A DNA stretch of 15,968 bases. It comes from Methanomicrobiales archaeon (GTDB lineage: Archaea > Halobacteriota > Methanomicrobia > Methanomicrobiales > JACTUA01). The DNA lies in NCBI GenBank assembly GCA_028678555.1, contig JAJRDF010000017.1, positions 1-15,968 of the forward strand, read 5' to 3'. The stretch's first letter is position 1; every line of letters starts with the position of its first letter. The position numbers and the translations under genes are program-made. The notes under the pieces were generated by a model that was given only the letters and a program-made list of their open reading frames with translations, did not search any database and was not told the DNA's origin. Of the stretch, positions 6,170 to 12,789 are shown one piece after another.

Positions 6170-6864
6170 GGGTCTCCCTCAGGGACGTGGAGATCCGACG
6201 GGGGGAGTGGACCCTCTCAGCCGCGGGTGTCTTCGGCGAGGGAAGGCACCTGGTCACGGGCCCGGTGGGGAGCGGGAAGTCCACGCTGGCCCTGCTCCTG
6301 GCCGGTATCATCGCTCCGGAAAGGGGGACGGTGGTCCGGGAGGGGTCAGGTCCCCTCTTCCTCTCCCTTCCGTTCCCGGAGCACCACACCACCGGTGCCA
6401 CCGTCGGGGAGGAGATCGCCTCCTGGGGGGTGGCAGAGGCGCCGGTCCTGGCCGCCTCGGATCTGGCGGGGATGAGCCTGGAATCGCTGTTCCGGCTGAG
6501 CCGGGGGGAGCTGAAACGCTTCCACCTGGCCTGTGTGCTTGCCAGGCGGTGGGAGCTTCTCCTCCTGGATGAACCCTACACCGCCCTGGACTGCTCCGGC
6601 CGGGATGCGCTCTCGGCGCGTCTCTCGGCTCCCCCCGCAGCCACCACCGTGATCTTCACCCATGCCCGGGAATCCCTCCCCCGGGTGGACCGGCTCTGGG
6701 AGATCCGGGAGGGCAGACTCGTGGATCTGGGCCCGGTCGCGGACGCGATCCCCCTCTGGTCCTCGCCCCCCGCGTATATCAGGATCGCCCTGGAGCAGGG
6801 GGCCGCTCCTGCGAACATATCGGTGGAGGACGTGCGGGAGGCACTGTGCAGGACGGACGGCTGA
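6166..6864 (+). CDS. ecfA: ECF transporter ATP-binding protein 2 lacking the Q-loop glutamine
   Basis: This is the second ABC ATPase of the biotin ECF module. From the GTG at 6166 the product has 232 residues, with Walker A GPVGSGKST (32-40), signature LSRGELKRF (111-119, LSRGE instead of LSGGQ), Walker B LLLLDEPYTALD (131-142) and an intact H-loop His166 in IFTHARES. The Q-loop region reads LSLPFPEHHTTG, with Pro69 at the usual glutamine. The GTG at 6166 forms a GTGA overlap with the upstream stop and has a GGGGG stretch eight bases before it; the in-frame GTG at 6157 would add three residues. Its 3' end overlaps the EcfT-like gene by 19 bases. Confidence 0.9.
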   Translation: MRVSLRDVEIRRGEWTLSAAGVFGEGRHLVTGPVGSGKSTLALLLAGIIAPERGTVVREGSGPLFLSLPFPEHHTTGATVGEEIASWGVAEAPVLAASDLAGMSLESLFRLSRGELKRFHLACVLARRWELLLLDEPYTALDCSGRDALSARLSAPPAATTVIFTHARESLPRVDRLWEIREGRLVDLGPVADAIPLWSSPPAYIRIALEQGAAPANISVEDVREALCRTDG

Positions 6865-7478
6865 AGATCCTCTCTGCCACCGTCCTCTCGGTGGCGGCGT
6901 TCCTCTCGATCGCCGGAGCGGTGGCGGCCCTGGCCTGGTGGCTCCTCTTCACCCCGCGGGTGCGGGGCATCAGGAACCCGCGGGCCGTCCTCTTCTTCCT
7001 GGCCATCCTCTGCGTGACCGCGGTGGTGCTGCAGGTCACGGCAGGGGGCGGCCTCTCCTATCTCTTCCGGATGACGGTGGTCGTGCTCGTCGCCGCATGG
7101 TATCACGGGGCACGGAAGAGCGGGGAGCTCCTGGAGGTGGCAGTCTCCTTCTTCGGGAACCGGACGGGCTTTGACCTGGGGCTGCTCGCCGAGATGGCCG
7201 CCCGATCCCTGGACCTGCTCCTGGAGGATGTGGGGATGATGGAGATCGCATGGAAGATGAAGGGCACTCCCCGGCGCCTGAAGACCCTCACTCCTGCCCT
7301 AACCCTCCTCCTCCACCGCCAGATGCAGCAGTCCGGGGAACAGGCCTCCCTCCTGGCCCTCCGGGGTTACACGGGCGGTGGCAGCCTCTGCCCTGCCTTC
7401 CCGTTCCCCCGACGGGACCTGCCCGCCGCCTGCAGCGTGCTCCTCGCCGCCGCCATTGCCCTCGCGATCCCGCTGTGA
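6846..7478 (+). CDS. ecfT: ECF transporter transmembrane (T) component, EcfT/CbiQ-like
   Basis: The T component couples ATPase movement to the S component. The 210-residue product has hydrophobic segments at about residues 10-36, 47-65, 69-85 and 190-210, separated by a long amphipathic cytoplasmic stretch (GFDLGLLAEMAARSLDLLLE, then VGMMEIAWKMKGTPRR, and later SLLALRGYTGGG). The LALRGY segment corresponds to one of the two short Ala-Arg-Gly coupling helices of EcfT; the first copy appears as AWKMKG, a weak match. The protein is somewhat shorter than typical EcfT (about 250 residues). The GTG start at 6846 has GGAGG four bases before it and overlaps the upstream ATPase. It is the last gene of the string; a repeat-rich spacer follows. 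Confidence 0.82.
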   Translation: MQDGRLKILSATVLSVAAFLSIAGAVAALAWWLLFTPRVRGIRNPRAVLFFLAILCVTAVVLQVTAGGGLSYLFRMTVVVLVAAWYHGARKSGELLEVAVSFFGNRTGFDLGLLAEMAARSLDLLLEDVGMMEIAWKMKGTPRRLKTLTPALTLLLHRQMQQSGEQASLLALRGYTGGGSLCPAFPFPRRDLPAACSVLLAAAIALAIPL

Positions 7479-7524
7479 CCCCCGCGGATCCTGTGAAGTT
7501 CGGTACTCATCGCGAATGGCTGCG

Positions 7525-7562
7525 GGGATGCTTCCGGGGACTCACCGCCCCCGCCGGGACGC
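7525..7562 (+). repeat. Spacer repeat family 2, copy 1
   Basis: The core CTCACCGCCCCCGCCG (7541-7556), preceded by a G run, can fold as GGGG/CCCC around CTCACCG. It is about 85% identical to the copy 96 bases downstream at 7621-7659, and the same core recurs inverted at 12790-12815. Confidence 0.65.
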
Positions 7563-7620
7563 ACGCTGCAGTAAGATGCGCTTGCTCCATGACGGTTTCA
7601 CGTATTCGTGGAGTACTACC

Positions 7621-7659
7621 GGGACGCTCTCGGGGGCTCACCGCCCCCGCCGCGTGGGC
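7621..7659 (+). repeat. Spacer repeat family 2, copy 2
   Basis: Bases 7632-7659 combine GGGGGCTCACCGCCCCC with GCCGCGTGGGC. Apart from a two-base AC insertion this equals the reverse complement of 12790-12815, 5 kb away. GGGGGC and GCCCCC can pair as a short hairpin. Confidence 0.7.
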
Positions 7660-7738
7660 ACCCCCCGCCGGTTGTCCGGAACAGGTGATCCATCCCCTCT
7701 ATCTGACCGAGGTGGAGGGTATCTTACTGATTCCGGAC

Positions 7739-7788
7739 GGGAGCGGGCTCCGGCCCCTCACGGCTCCCTCCCCCGCATGAGGATAGGG
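7739..7788 (+). repeat. AGGATA-type intergenic repeat, copy D (diverged)
   Basis: An outer stem GGGAGC (7739-7744) / GCTCCC (7763-7768) is followed by a C-rich tract TCCCTCCCCC and AGGATA at 7780-7785. The layout matches the copies at 11287, 11965 and 12692, but the hairpin sequence differs. The sequence GATTCCGGACGGGA just before and inside it also occurs on the minus strand next to copy A. Confidence 0.55.
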
Positions 7789-7864
7789 GATCCATCGTAT
7801 GCCCGCCAGACAGCGATGGGCTCGTTGACCTGCCATCCCTTGGAAACGCTCATTTCCTCAGTGA

Positions 7865-7877
7865 TATTTTTTTATAC
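7865..7877 (+). promoter_or_regulatory. TATA box for pycBA
   Basis: ATATTTTTTTATA is the strongest AT island in this spacer, about 60 bases before the pycB ATG. Transcription would begin near 7900, leaving a leader of about 30 bases that contains the ribosome-binding site GGAGGAG at 7924-7930. Confidence 0.6.
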
Positions 7878-7932
7878 TCAGCCACTGAAGCTTCCAGAGG
7901 TTTCATTTACCCCTGGATCCGCCGGAGGAGAG

Positions 7933-9675
7933 ATGGCCAAGCCTGCATCCACCAAACTGCAGATCACGGACACCACGCTGCGTGATGCCCACCAGTCGCT
8001 GATCGCCACACGCCTGCGGACCGATGACTCGGTCCCGCTGGCCCGCCTGATCGACAAGGCGGGGTTCTGGTCGGTCGAGGCATGGGGAGGGGCCACCTTT
8101 GACACCGCCATCCGGTACTGCAACGATGACCCGTGGGAACGGCTGAAGGCGCTGAAGGAGGCACTTCCCCACACCCCGGTCCAGATGCTGCTCCGCGGCC
8201 AGAACCTGGTGGGATACCGCCACTACCCGGATGACGTGGTGGAGAAGTTCGTGCCTGCTGCCCACCGGTGGGGGGTGGACATCTTCCGGGTCTTTGATGC
8301 GCTGAACGATATCCGGAACATGAGAAAGGCCATGGAGGAGGTGAAGAAGTGCGGGGCGCACCTCCAGGGGGCCATCTGCTACACGACAAGCCCTGTCCAC
8401 TCTGTCCCCGCATTCGTGGCCATGGCCAGGGAGCTCGCCGGATTCGACTGCGACTCCATCTGCATCAAGGACATGGCGGGGCTCATCAAGCCGGACCCGG
8501 CCCGGGAGCTGATCACCGGGATCAAGAAGGCGACCGGCCTTCCCGTGGACCTCCATGCCCACTGCACGGCAGGGATTGCCCCCATGTCCTACCAGGCGGC
8601 CATCGACGCCGGCGTGGATATCCTGGACACGGCCATGTCCCCCTTCGCCATGGGGACCTCCCAGCCCCCCACCGAGAGCGTGGTGGCCTCGGTGGAGGGG
8701 ACGCCCCGGGCCACGGGGATCTCCCTCGTCACCCTCCGGGATATCCGGGACCACTGCCTGAGGATCCGGGAGAAGTACGGGGCGATCCTGGATCCGATCT
8801 CCGAGCGGGTGGACAGCGACGTCCTCCTGTACCAGCTCCCCGGGGGCATGATCTCCAACCTGGTCTCCCAGCTGAAGGAGCAGGACGCCCTCAACCGGAT
8901 GAACGACGTGTACCTGGAGATCCCCAAGGTGAGGGAGGACCTGGGCTACCCGCCCCTCGTCACTCCCACGTCCCAGATTGTCGGGACCCAGGCGGTCTTC
9001 AATGTCCTCATCGGCGGGGAACGGTACACCAACGTGACGATGGAGGTGAAGGATTACCTCCGGGGATGGTACGGAAAGGCCCCCGGGCCGGTGAACGAGT
9101 CCATCCGGAAGAGGATCATCGGGAACGAGAAGGTGATCACCGTCCGGCCGGCGGACCTGCTGGAGCCTGCGTACGAGAAGATGAAGAAGGAGGCCGTGAC
9201 GCAGGGTCTCATCAGGAAGGAGGAGGACATCCTCACCTACATCCTGTACCCGGCGGTCGCACCGTCGTTTCTCAGGGGCGAAAAGAAGCCCGAGGAGCTC
9301 CCGAAGAAAGCAGCCGGCGCATCGTGCCAGCCGGCAGGCATCCCGTCGGCCATGGAGGTGGAGGTGGACGGCGAGGTGTACGCGGTCCGGATTGTCTCGG
9401 TGGGCGGGAGCGCCGTGGCCCAGGCCGTGACAACGGGGAAGAAGGCACCCCGGGGCGAGGTGGAGGGCGGCGTGAAGGCCAGCATGCAGGGTATGGTGCT
9501 GAAGGTGCTCGTGTCGGTGGGCTCCGCGGTGAAGCAGGGGGAGACCCTGCTCGTCCTGGAGGCCATGAAGATGGAGAACCCGGTGACCAGCCCCAGGGAT
9601 GGCAAGGTAACGGACATCTTCGTGGACACGGGGGACATCGTTTCAGGCGGTGACGTCCTCCTGGTGGTCCGATGA
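7933..9675 (+). CDS. pycB: Pyruvate carboxylase subunit B (carboxyltransferase plus biotin carrier)
   Basis: Together with PycA this makes oxaloacetate from pyruvate, bicarbonate and ATP, feeding the incomplete TCA pathway used by methanogens for biosynthesis. The 580-residue product has an HMGL-like carboxyltransferase domain (about 5-270) with metal ligands Asp18 (TDTTLRDAHQS), His208 and His210 (DLHAHC) and the carbamylated Lys179 (CIKDMAGL), then the conserved PYC/OADA domain (about 290-480), and a biotinyl domain (about 515-580) with the biotin lysine Lys546 in LEAMKMENP. The ATG at 7933 has GGAGGAG just upstream; the longer open frame before it is non-coding spacer. The related oxaloacetate decarboxylase alpha subunit has the same domains, but the adjoining biotin carboxylase gene and lack of membrane beta/gamma subunits favour pyruvate carboxylase. 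Confidence 0.96.
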   Translation: MAKPASTKLQITDTTLRDAHQSLIATRLRTDDSVPLARLIDKAGFWSVEAWGGATFDTAIRYCNDDPWERLKALKEALPHTPVQMLLRGQNLVGYRHYPDDVVEKFVPAAHRWGVDIFRVFDALNDIRNMRKAMEEVKKCGAHLQGAICYTTSPVHSVPAFVAMARELAGFDCDSICIKDMAGLIKPDPARELITGIKKATGLPVDLHAHCTAGIAPMSYQAAIDAGVDILDTAMSPFAMGTSQPPTESVVASVEGTPRATGISLVTLRDIRDHCLRIREKYGAILDPISERVDSDVLLYQLPGGMISNLVSQLKEQDALNRMNDVYLEIPKVREDLGYPPLVTPTSQIVGTQAVFNVLIGGERYTNVTMEVKDYLRGWYGKAPGPVNESIRKRIIGNEKVITVRPADLLEPAYEKMKKEAVTQGLIRKEEDILTYILYPAVAPSFLRGEKKPEELPKKAAGASCQPAGIPSAMEVEVDGEVYAVRIVSVGGSAVAQAVTTGKKAPRGEVEGGVKASMQGMVLKVLVSVGSAVKQGETLLVLEAMKMENPVTSPRDGKVTDIFVDTGDIVSGGDVLLVVR

Positions 9676-11162
9676 GCCACTTCGAGAAGATCCTGGTGGC
9701 CAACCGGGGCGAGATCGCCATCCGGGTGATGAGGGCCTGCCGGGAACTGGGCATCGAGACGGTGGCTATCTACTCCAAGCCTGACCAGAACGCGCTGCAC
9801 GTGAAGTACGCGGACGAGGCCTTCTGCGTTGGCGAGGCCCACCCCTCCACGTCGTACCTGAACCAGGCGCGGATCGTGGAGATCGCGAAGAAGAGCGGTG
9901 CAGAGGCGATCCACCCGGGCTACGGGTTTCTCGCCGAGAACCACCGGTTCGCCAGGCTGGTGGAGTCGGAGGGGCTGATCTTCATCGGCCCCCACTGGCG
10001 GACGATCGAGGCCATGGGGTCCAAGATCGGCAGTAAACGGATGATGAAGAAGGCCGGTGTGCCGGTCCTTCCCGGAACCGAGGAGGGTACCACGCCGGAG
10101 AAGGCGGCGATGGTTGCCGAGGAGATCGGTTACCCGGTGATCGTGAAGGCCTCGGCCGGCGGCGGGGGCATCGGGATGCACATCGTCGACGATGCCCGGG
10201 CCCTCACCGCGGCGATCGAGGCCGGCCAGCGCATCGCCCAGTCGGCCTTCGGCGACGCCACCGTCTTCATCGAGAAGTACCTGGTCCGGCCCCGGCACAT
10301 CGAATTCCAGGTGCTGGCCGATGCGAACGGGCACACCCTCCATCTCTTTGACCGCGAGTGCTCGATCCAGCGCCGGCACCAGAAGCTGGTGGAGGAGGCC
10401 CCCTGCCCCATCATGACCCCGGAGCTCCGGGACCGGATGTCCAAATCCGCCGTCCGGGTGGCAAAAACCGCCGGCTACACGAACGCCGGCACCGTGGAGT
10501 TCCTGTACTCGGAGGGGAGCTACTTCTTCATGGAGATGAACACCCGGCTGCAGGTGGAGCATACGATCACGGAGGCCATCACCGGCATTGACATCGTGAA
10601 GCAGCAGCTGGCCATCGCGGCCGGAAAGGACATCCCATTCGACCAGGAGGATGTGACGATCCGGGGGGCCGCCATCGAGTGCCGGATCAATGCCGAGGAT
10701 CCGCTCCAGAACTTCCAGGCAGACCCGGGCAAGATCGTGCGCTACCGGTCGCCCGGCGGCCCGGGGATCCGGCTGGATTCCGGCATCCACATGGGATACT
10801 CGATCCCGGTCCTGTACGACTCCCTGATTGCGAAGCTCACCGCCTGGGGCATGGACCGGCCTGAGGCGATCCAGCGGATGCGGCGGGCCATCTCCGAGTA
10901 TGTGATCCTGGGGGTGAGGACCACGCTCCCCCTGCACCTGGCCCTCATGCACCACCCGAAGTTCATCAAGGGGGCCACCCACACCCACTTCCTGAAGGAT
11001 GAGGGTGTGATGGAGACCCTGCCCCGCTACGTCCGGGAGGACGAGACCCGGATGGCGACCCTTGCCGCGTCCCTCAAACAGGGGAAGGAGGTGGTGGCCA
11101 TCACCGCGGCGGTGAATGCGTACCTGGCCGCCCGCCAGCAGGGCGGAAATTCGGGGAAGTGA
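9672..11162 (+). CDS. pycA: Pyruvate carboxylase subunit A (biotin carboxylase)
   Basis: PycA carboxylates the biotin on PycB using ATP and bicarbonate. The 496-residue product has the N-terminal fold FEKILVANRGEIAIRVMRAC, HPGYGFLAEN (81-90), the ATP-grasp glycine loop ASAGGGGIGMHI (160-171) with Lys159 before it, SIQRRHQKLVEEAPCP (231-246), and the catalytic MEMNTRLQVEH (287-297) including Arg292 and Glu296. Length agrees with methanogen PycA (about 490). Its ATG overlaps the pycB stop as ATGA, so the two subunits are translationally coupled at matched levels. A T-run at 11183 probably ends the transcript. The C-terminal tail after about residue 445 is variable in the family and shows nothing unusual. 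Confidence 0.96.
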   Translation: MSHFEKILVANRGEIAIRVMRACRELGIETVAIYSKPDQNALHVKYADEAFCVGEAHPSTSYLNQARIVEIAKKSGAEAIHPGYGFLAENHRFARLVESEGLIFIGPHWRTIEAMGSKIGSKRMMKKAGVPVLPGTEEGTTPEKAAMVAEEIGYPVIVKASAGGGGIGMHIVDDARALTAAIEAGQRIAQSAFGDATVFIEKYLVRPRHIEFQVLADANGHTLHLFDRECSIQRRHQKLVEEAPCPIMTPELRDRMSKSAVRVAKTAGYTNAGTVEFLYSEGSYFFMEMNTRLQVEHTITEAITGIDIVKQQLAIAAGKDIPFDQEDVTIRGAAIECRINAEDPLQNFQADPGKIVRYRSPGGPGIRLDSGIHMGYSIPVLYDSLIAKLTAWGMDRPEAIQRMRRAISEYVILGVRTTLPLHLALMHHPKFIKGATHTHFLKDEGVMETLPRYVREDETRMATLAASLKQGKEVVAITAAVNAYLAARQQGGNSGK

Positions 11163-11182
11163 GCGACGGGGAATCCTCCTCA

Positions 11183-11189
11183 TTTTTTT
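11183..11189 (+). terminator. Oligo-T terminator after pycA
   Basis: Seven consecutive T bases lie 21 bases after the pycA stop. Archaeal RNA polymerase often ends at such T-runs without a hairpin. It is also the only long T-run in this spacer. Confidence 0.5.
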
Positions 11190-11235
11190 GCTCCCCAACG
11201 ATCCACTTTTGAGAGGAATCCAACTCAAATCGTCT

Positions 11236-11327
11236 TATCCTCCCGTCCGGAATCCAGAGGAACCGATGTGTACTTTCGCTTGTAGCGAGGGGAGACCCCT
11301 CCCGGTCCCTCCCCCCAGAGGATAGTC
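11236..11327 (+). repeat. AGGATA-type intergenic repeat, copy A, with terminal inverted repeats
   Basis: The core 11287-11327 has the stem GAGGGG/CCCCTC around AGA, then CCCGGTCCCTCCCCCC, then AGGATAGTC. A perfect 7-base inverted counterpart, TATCCTC (11236-11242), faces GAGGATA (11318-11324), outlining an element of about 89 bases. No gene lies in this 266-bp spacer. Confidence 0.6.
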
Positions 11328-11428
11328 AGCCGTGAGGTTTCCGCGATTTCCTCAGCGCCCGGCTATCTCCCGATCCTGTTCCGCAAGCATGATATCGCAC
11401 AGGGAGCGGAATAGCTACCGGTGAACCC

Positions 11429-11899
11429 ATGGACCAGCAGCCCATCGTCCGGCCCGGGCAGCCGGCACGGAACCTCTCCCTGAAGGATCAGGACAACACC
11501 ACCTGGGACCTCTACGAGCAGCAGGACAGAAGGGTGCTCCTCTCCTTCCACCCCCTGGCCTGGACCGATTACTGTGCCGCCCAGATGCAGTCCCTTGAGG
11601 AGCACCGGAAGACATTCAAGGAACTGAACACGGTCGCCGTCGGGATCAGCGTGGACTCCATCCCCTGCAAGCGGGCCTGGGCGAAACAGCTGGGGATAGA
11701 GGGGACCCGGCTCCTCTGCGACTTCTGGCCTCACGGGAAAGTGGCCGCCGCATTCGGCATCTTCCGGGAGGAGAACGGCTTTTCAGAGCGGGCGAACATC
11801 CTGCTGGACGAACACAGGGACGTGGCCTGGGTGAAGGTGTACCCGGTCCACTCGGTCCCGGACATCCAGGAAGTGATCGGGGTCCTGAAGAAGCGGTGA
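11429..11899 (+). CDS. Peroxiredoxin-like protein (AhpC/TSA, redoxin family)
   Basis: Peroxiredoxins reduce hydrogen peroxide and organic peroxides through a peroxidatic cysteine. The 156-residue product has the thioredoxin-fold start PGQPARNLSLKDQDN, the active-site motif HPLAWTDYC with Pro42, Thr46 and Cys49 (pattern PxxxTxxC), GISVDSIPCKRAWAKQLGI, and a conserved arginine Arg121 in SERANILLDEH. Two further cysteines, Cys80 and Cys97, are candidates for the resolving role. Length fits the AhpE/BCP-like branch. Asp47 and Tyr48 replace the more common Pro-Val or Ser-Glu before the cysteine. It stands alone, with repeats on both sides. No strong Shine-Dalgarno precedes the ATG; a GATAT patch near 11390 may be a weak TATA box. 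Confidence 0.87.
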   Translation: MDQQPIVRPGQPARNLSLKDQDNTTWDLYEQQDRRVLLSFHPLAWTDYCAAQMQSLEEHRKTFKELNTVAVGISVDSIPCKRAWAKQLGIEGTRLLCDFWPHGKVAAAFGIFREENGFSERANILLDEHRDVAWVKVYPVHSVPDIQEVIGVLKKR

Positions 11900-11964
11900 G
11901 CGGGACGGGAAGCGGGCCCTCCCATTGCTATCGATTGTATCTGAAAAAAAGGATCAGAAGCAGC

Positions 11965-12009
11965 GGGAGGGGGAGACCCCTCCCCCGTCCCTCCCCCGGG
12001 AGGATATTC
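11965..12009 (+). repeat. AGGATA-type intergenic repeat, copy B
   Basis: The stem GGGAGGGG (11965-11972) / CCCCTCCC (11977-11984) closes a GAGA loop, a GNRA-type tetraloop. A tract CCGTCCCTCCCCC and then AGGATATTC (12001-12009) follow. An inverted TATCCTC occurs downstream at 12063-12069. Confidence 0.7.
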
Positions 12010-12086
12010 CGGTCGGGCGGTTTTCCGGGGTCCCGCCCTGTGTATCCAACCATTCGCCGATCTATCCTCATTTGGGGGTGGGCTCC

Positions 12087-12110
12087 GGGAGGGGGCCGAA
12101 GCCCCCTCCC
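12087..12110 (+). terminator. Perfect 10-bp GC hairpin, possible terminator or repeat part
   Basis: GGGAGGGGGC and GCCCCCTCCC pair perfectly around the four-base loop CGAA. No T-run follows, so it would be an RNA structure or processing site more than a classical terminator. Its arms resemble the hairpins of the AGGATA-type repeats. Confidence 0.5.
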
Positions 12111-12180
12111 GTCTGAGATCCTGCGGAACAGATGAGACATCATGTAGATTCCCCGCCAGTTCACGGCAGAATAATGAGTA

Positions 12181-12192
12181 ATCTATTTATCC
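12181..12192 (+). promoter_or_regulatory. TATA box for the winged-helix gene
   Basis: ATCTATTTATCC is centred about 28 bases before the ATG at 12215, which predicts a leaderless mRNA. No Shine-Dalgarno sequence is present, in agreement. Confidence 0.6.
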
Positions 12193-12193
12193 A

Positions 12194-12216
12194 ATTGAAT
12201 ACTTAATTCACTCAAT
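12194..12216 (+). promoter_or_regulatory. Palindromic operator candidate overlapping the start codon
   Basis: Nested inverted repeats, ATTGA (12194-12198) with TCAAT (12212-12216) and GAAT (12197-12200) with ATTC (12206-12209), fill the gap between the TATA box and the ATG. A protein bound here would block transcription start, so self-regulation by the winged-helix product is plausible. Confidence 0.4.
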
Positions 12217-12649
12217 GCTCCGCAGGCTCCTTACCTCCGGCACCCGGGTGCAGCTCCTGACCCTCTTCCTCCTGGACCCGGACCGGGAGCACTATCCCCG
12301 GGAGATCGAGCGGGTGACCGGCGGGAATATCAACGCCGTGCGGCGTGAGCTCCATAACCTGGAGGAGCTGGGCCTCCTCGCCAGCGCCACCCGGGGAAAC
12401 CAGCGGGTGTATACGGTGAACCGGGAGTTTCCCCTCTTCCCGGAGCTCTCTGGGCACCTCTTCCTGGTGGGGGATCTGGACCCGGCCGGGTTCCCTCAGC
12501 TAGTCCAGGGACTCCGGGAGCGCCTCGGGCGTGAGATCCGGATCCTCCACCTCACCCCTGCCGGGTTCCGCACCCGCCTGGGGAACGGGGACCCGGAACT
12601 CCGGAACCTGATGGAGGGGCCGAAGCTCGTGATCATCCCCCTGTCATGA
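12215..12649 (+). CDS. Winged-helix DNA-binding protein with a remnant of a nucleotidyltransferase domain
   Basis: Residues 1-75 of this 144-residue protein are an ArsR-like winged helix: RRLLTSGTRVQLLTLFLLDP, HYPREIERVTGG, INAVRRELHNLEELGLL (recognition helix) and the wing GNQRVYTVNREFPLFPEL. In many archaea this arrangement is followed by a MNT-type nucleotidyltransferase domain with GSxARGE and SDIDL motifs. Here those motifs are absent: after FPELSG (75-80) the chain continues FLVGDLDPAGFPQLVQGL, RERLGREIRILHLTPAGF and GDPELRNLMEGPKLVIIP, which resemble the part that normally follows SDIDL. It therefore looks like an in-frame internal deletion that removed the catalytic centre. It may work purely as a regulator. 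The leaderless ATG and the overlapping palindrome suggest autoregulation. Confidence 0.75.
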   Translation: MLRRLLTSGTRVQLLTLFLLDPDREHYPREIERVTGGNINAVRRELHNLEELGLLASATRGNQRVYTVNREFPLFPELSGHLFLVGDLDPAGFPQLVQGLRERLGREIRILHLTPAGFRTRLGNGDPELRNLMEGPKLVIIPLS

Positions 12650-12691
12650 GGGGTGAGGGATCGGACCCATGGACTGTTTACGGGTTTGTGC

Positions 12692-12736
12692 GGGAGGGGG
12701 AAACTCCCTCCCGGTCCCTCCCCCGTAAGGATAGTC
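12692..12736 (+). repeat. AGGATA-type intergenic repeat, copy C
   Basis: The stem GGGAGGG (12692-12698) / CCCTCCC (12706-12712) extends inward by G-T and G-C pairs to an AAA loop. The shared tract CCCGGTCCCTCCCCC and AGGATAGTC (12728-12736) follow. From CCCTCCC to AGGATAGTC it is almost identical to copy A. Confidence 0.7.
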
Positions 12737-12789
12737 GGTTCCTCACTGTGATCCCGGAAGGATCCCCGATCCCGGAGAACCCGGGGGAC

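Larger units (their letters stand above)
7479..7932 (+). other. 454-bp spacer between ecfT and pycB
   Basis: No gene is supported here. The pycB frame happens to stay open across the whole spacer, but that translation is Arg/Pro/Ser-rich, contains repeat DNA and lies before a clear promoter and Shine-Dalgarno site, so it is not coding. The spacer holds a direct repeat pair (7525-7562 and 7621-7659), a copy of the AGGATA-type repeat (7739-7788), and the pycB TATA box (7866-7877). No riboswitch-like structure was seen. Confidence 0.7.
11900..12214 (+). other. 315-bp spacer between the peroxiredoxin and winged-helix genes
   Basis: It holds a copy of the AGGATA-type repeat (11965-12009), a very stable hairpin (12087-12110), and the TATA box plus operator-like palindrome of the next gene. 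An A-run at 11944-11950 could act as a T-run terminator on the minus strand, but no minus-strand gene points into it. No coding sequence is supported. Confidence 0.65.

Noticed and set aside
7378..7932. Open frame extending pycB upstream by 185 codons
   Set aside because: The extension crosses repeat DNA and a TATA box, has Arg/Pro/Ser-rich translation with no PycB similarity, and a good ribosome-binding site precedes the ATG at 7933.
7479..7932. Biotin riboswitch before pycB
   Set aside because: No known riboswitch class for biotin fits and no extended conserved fold was found; the structures seen are repeat hairpins.
9237..11228. Minus-strand open frame of 663 codons opposite pycA
   Set aside because: Antisense shadow of a highly conserved biotin carboxylase; composition is typical of GC-skewed shadows.
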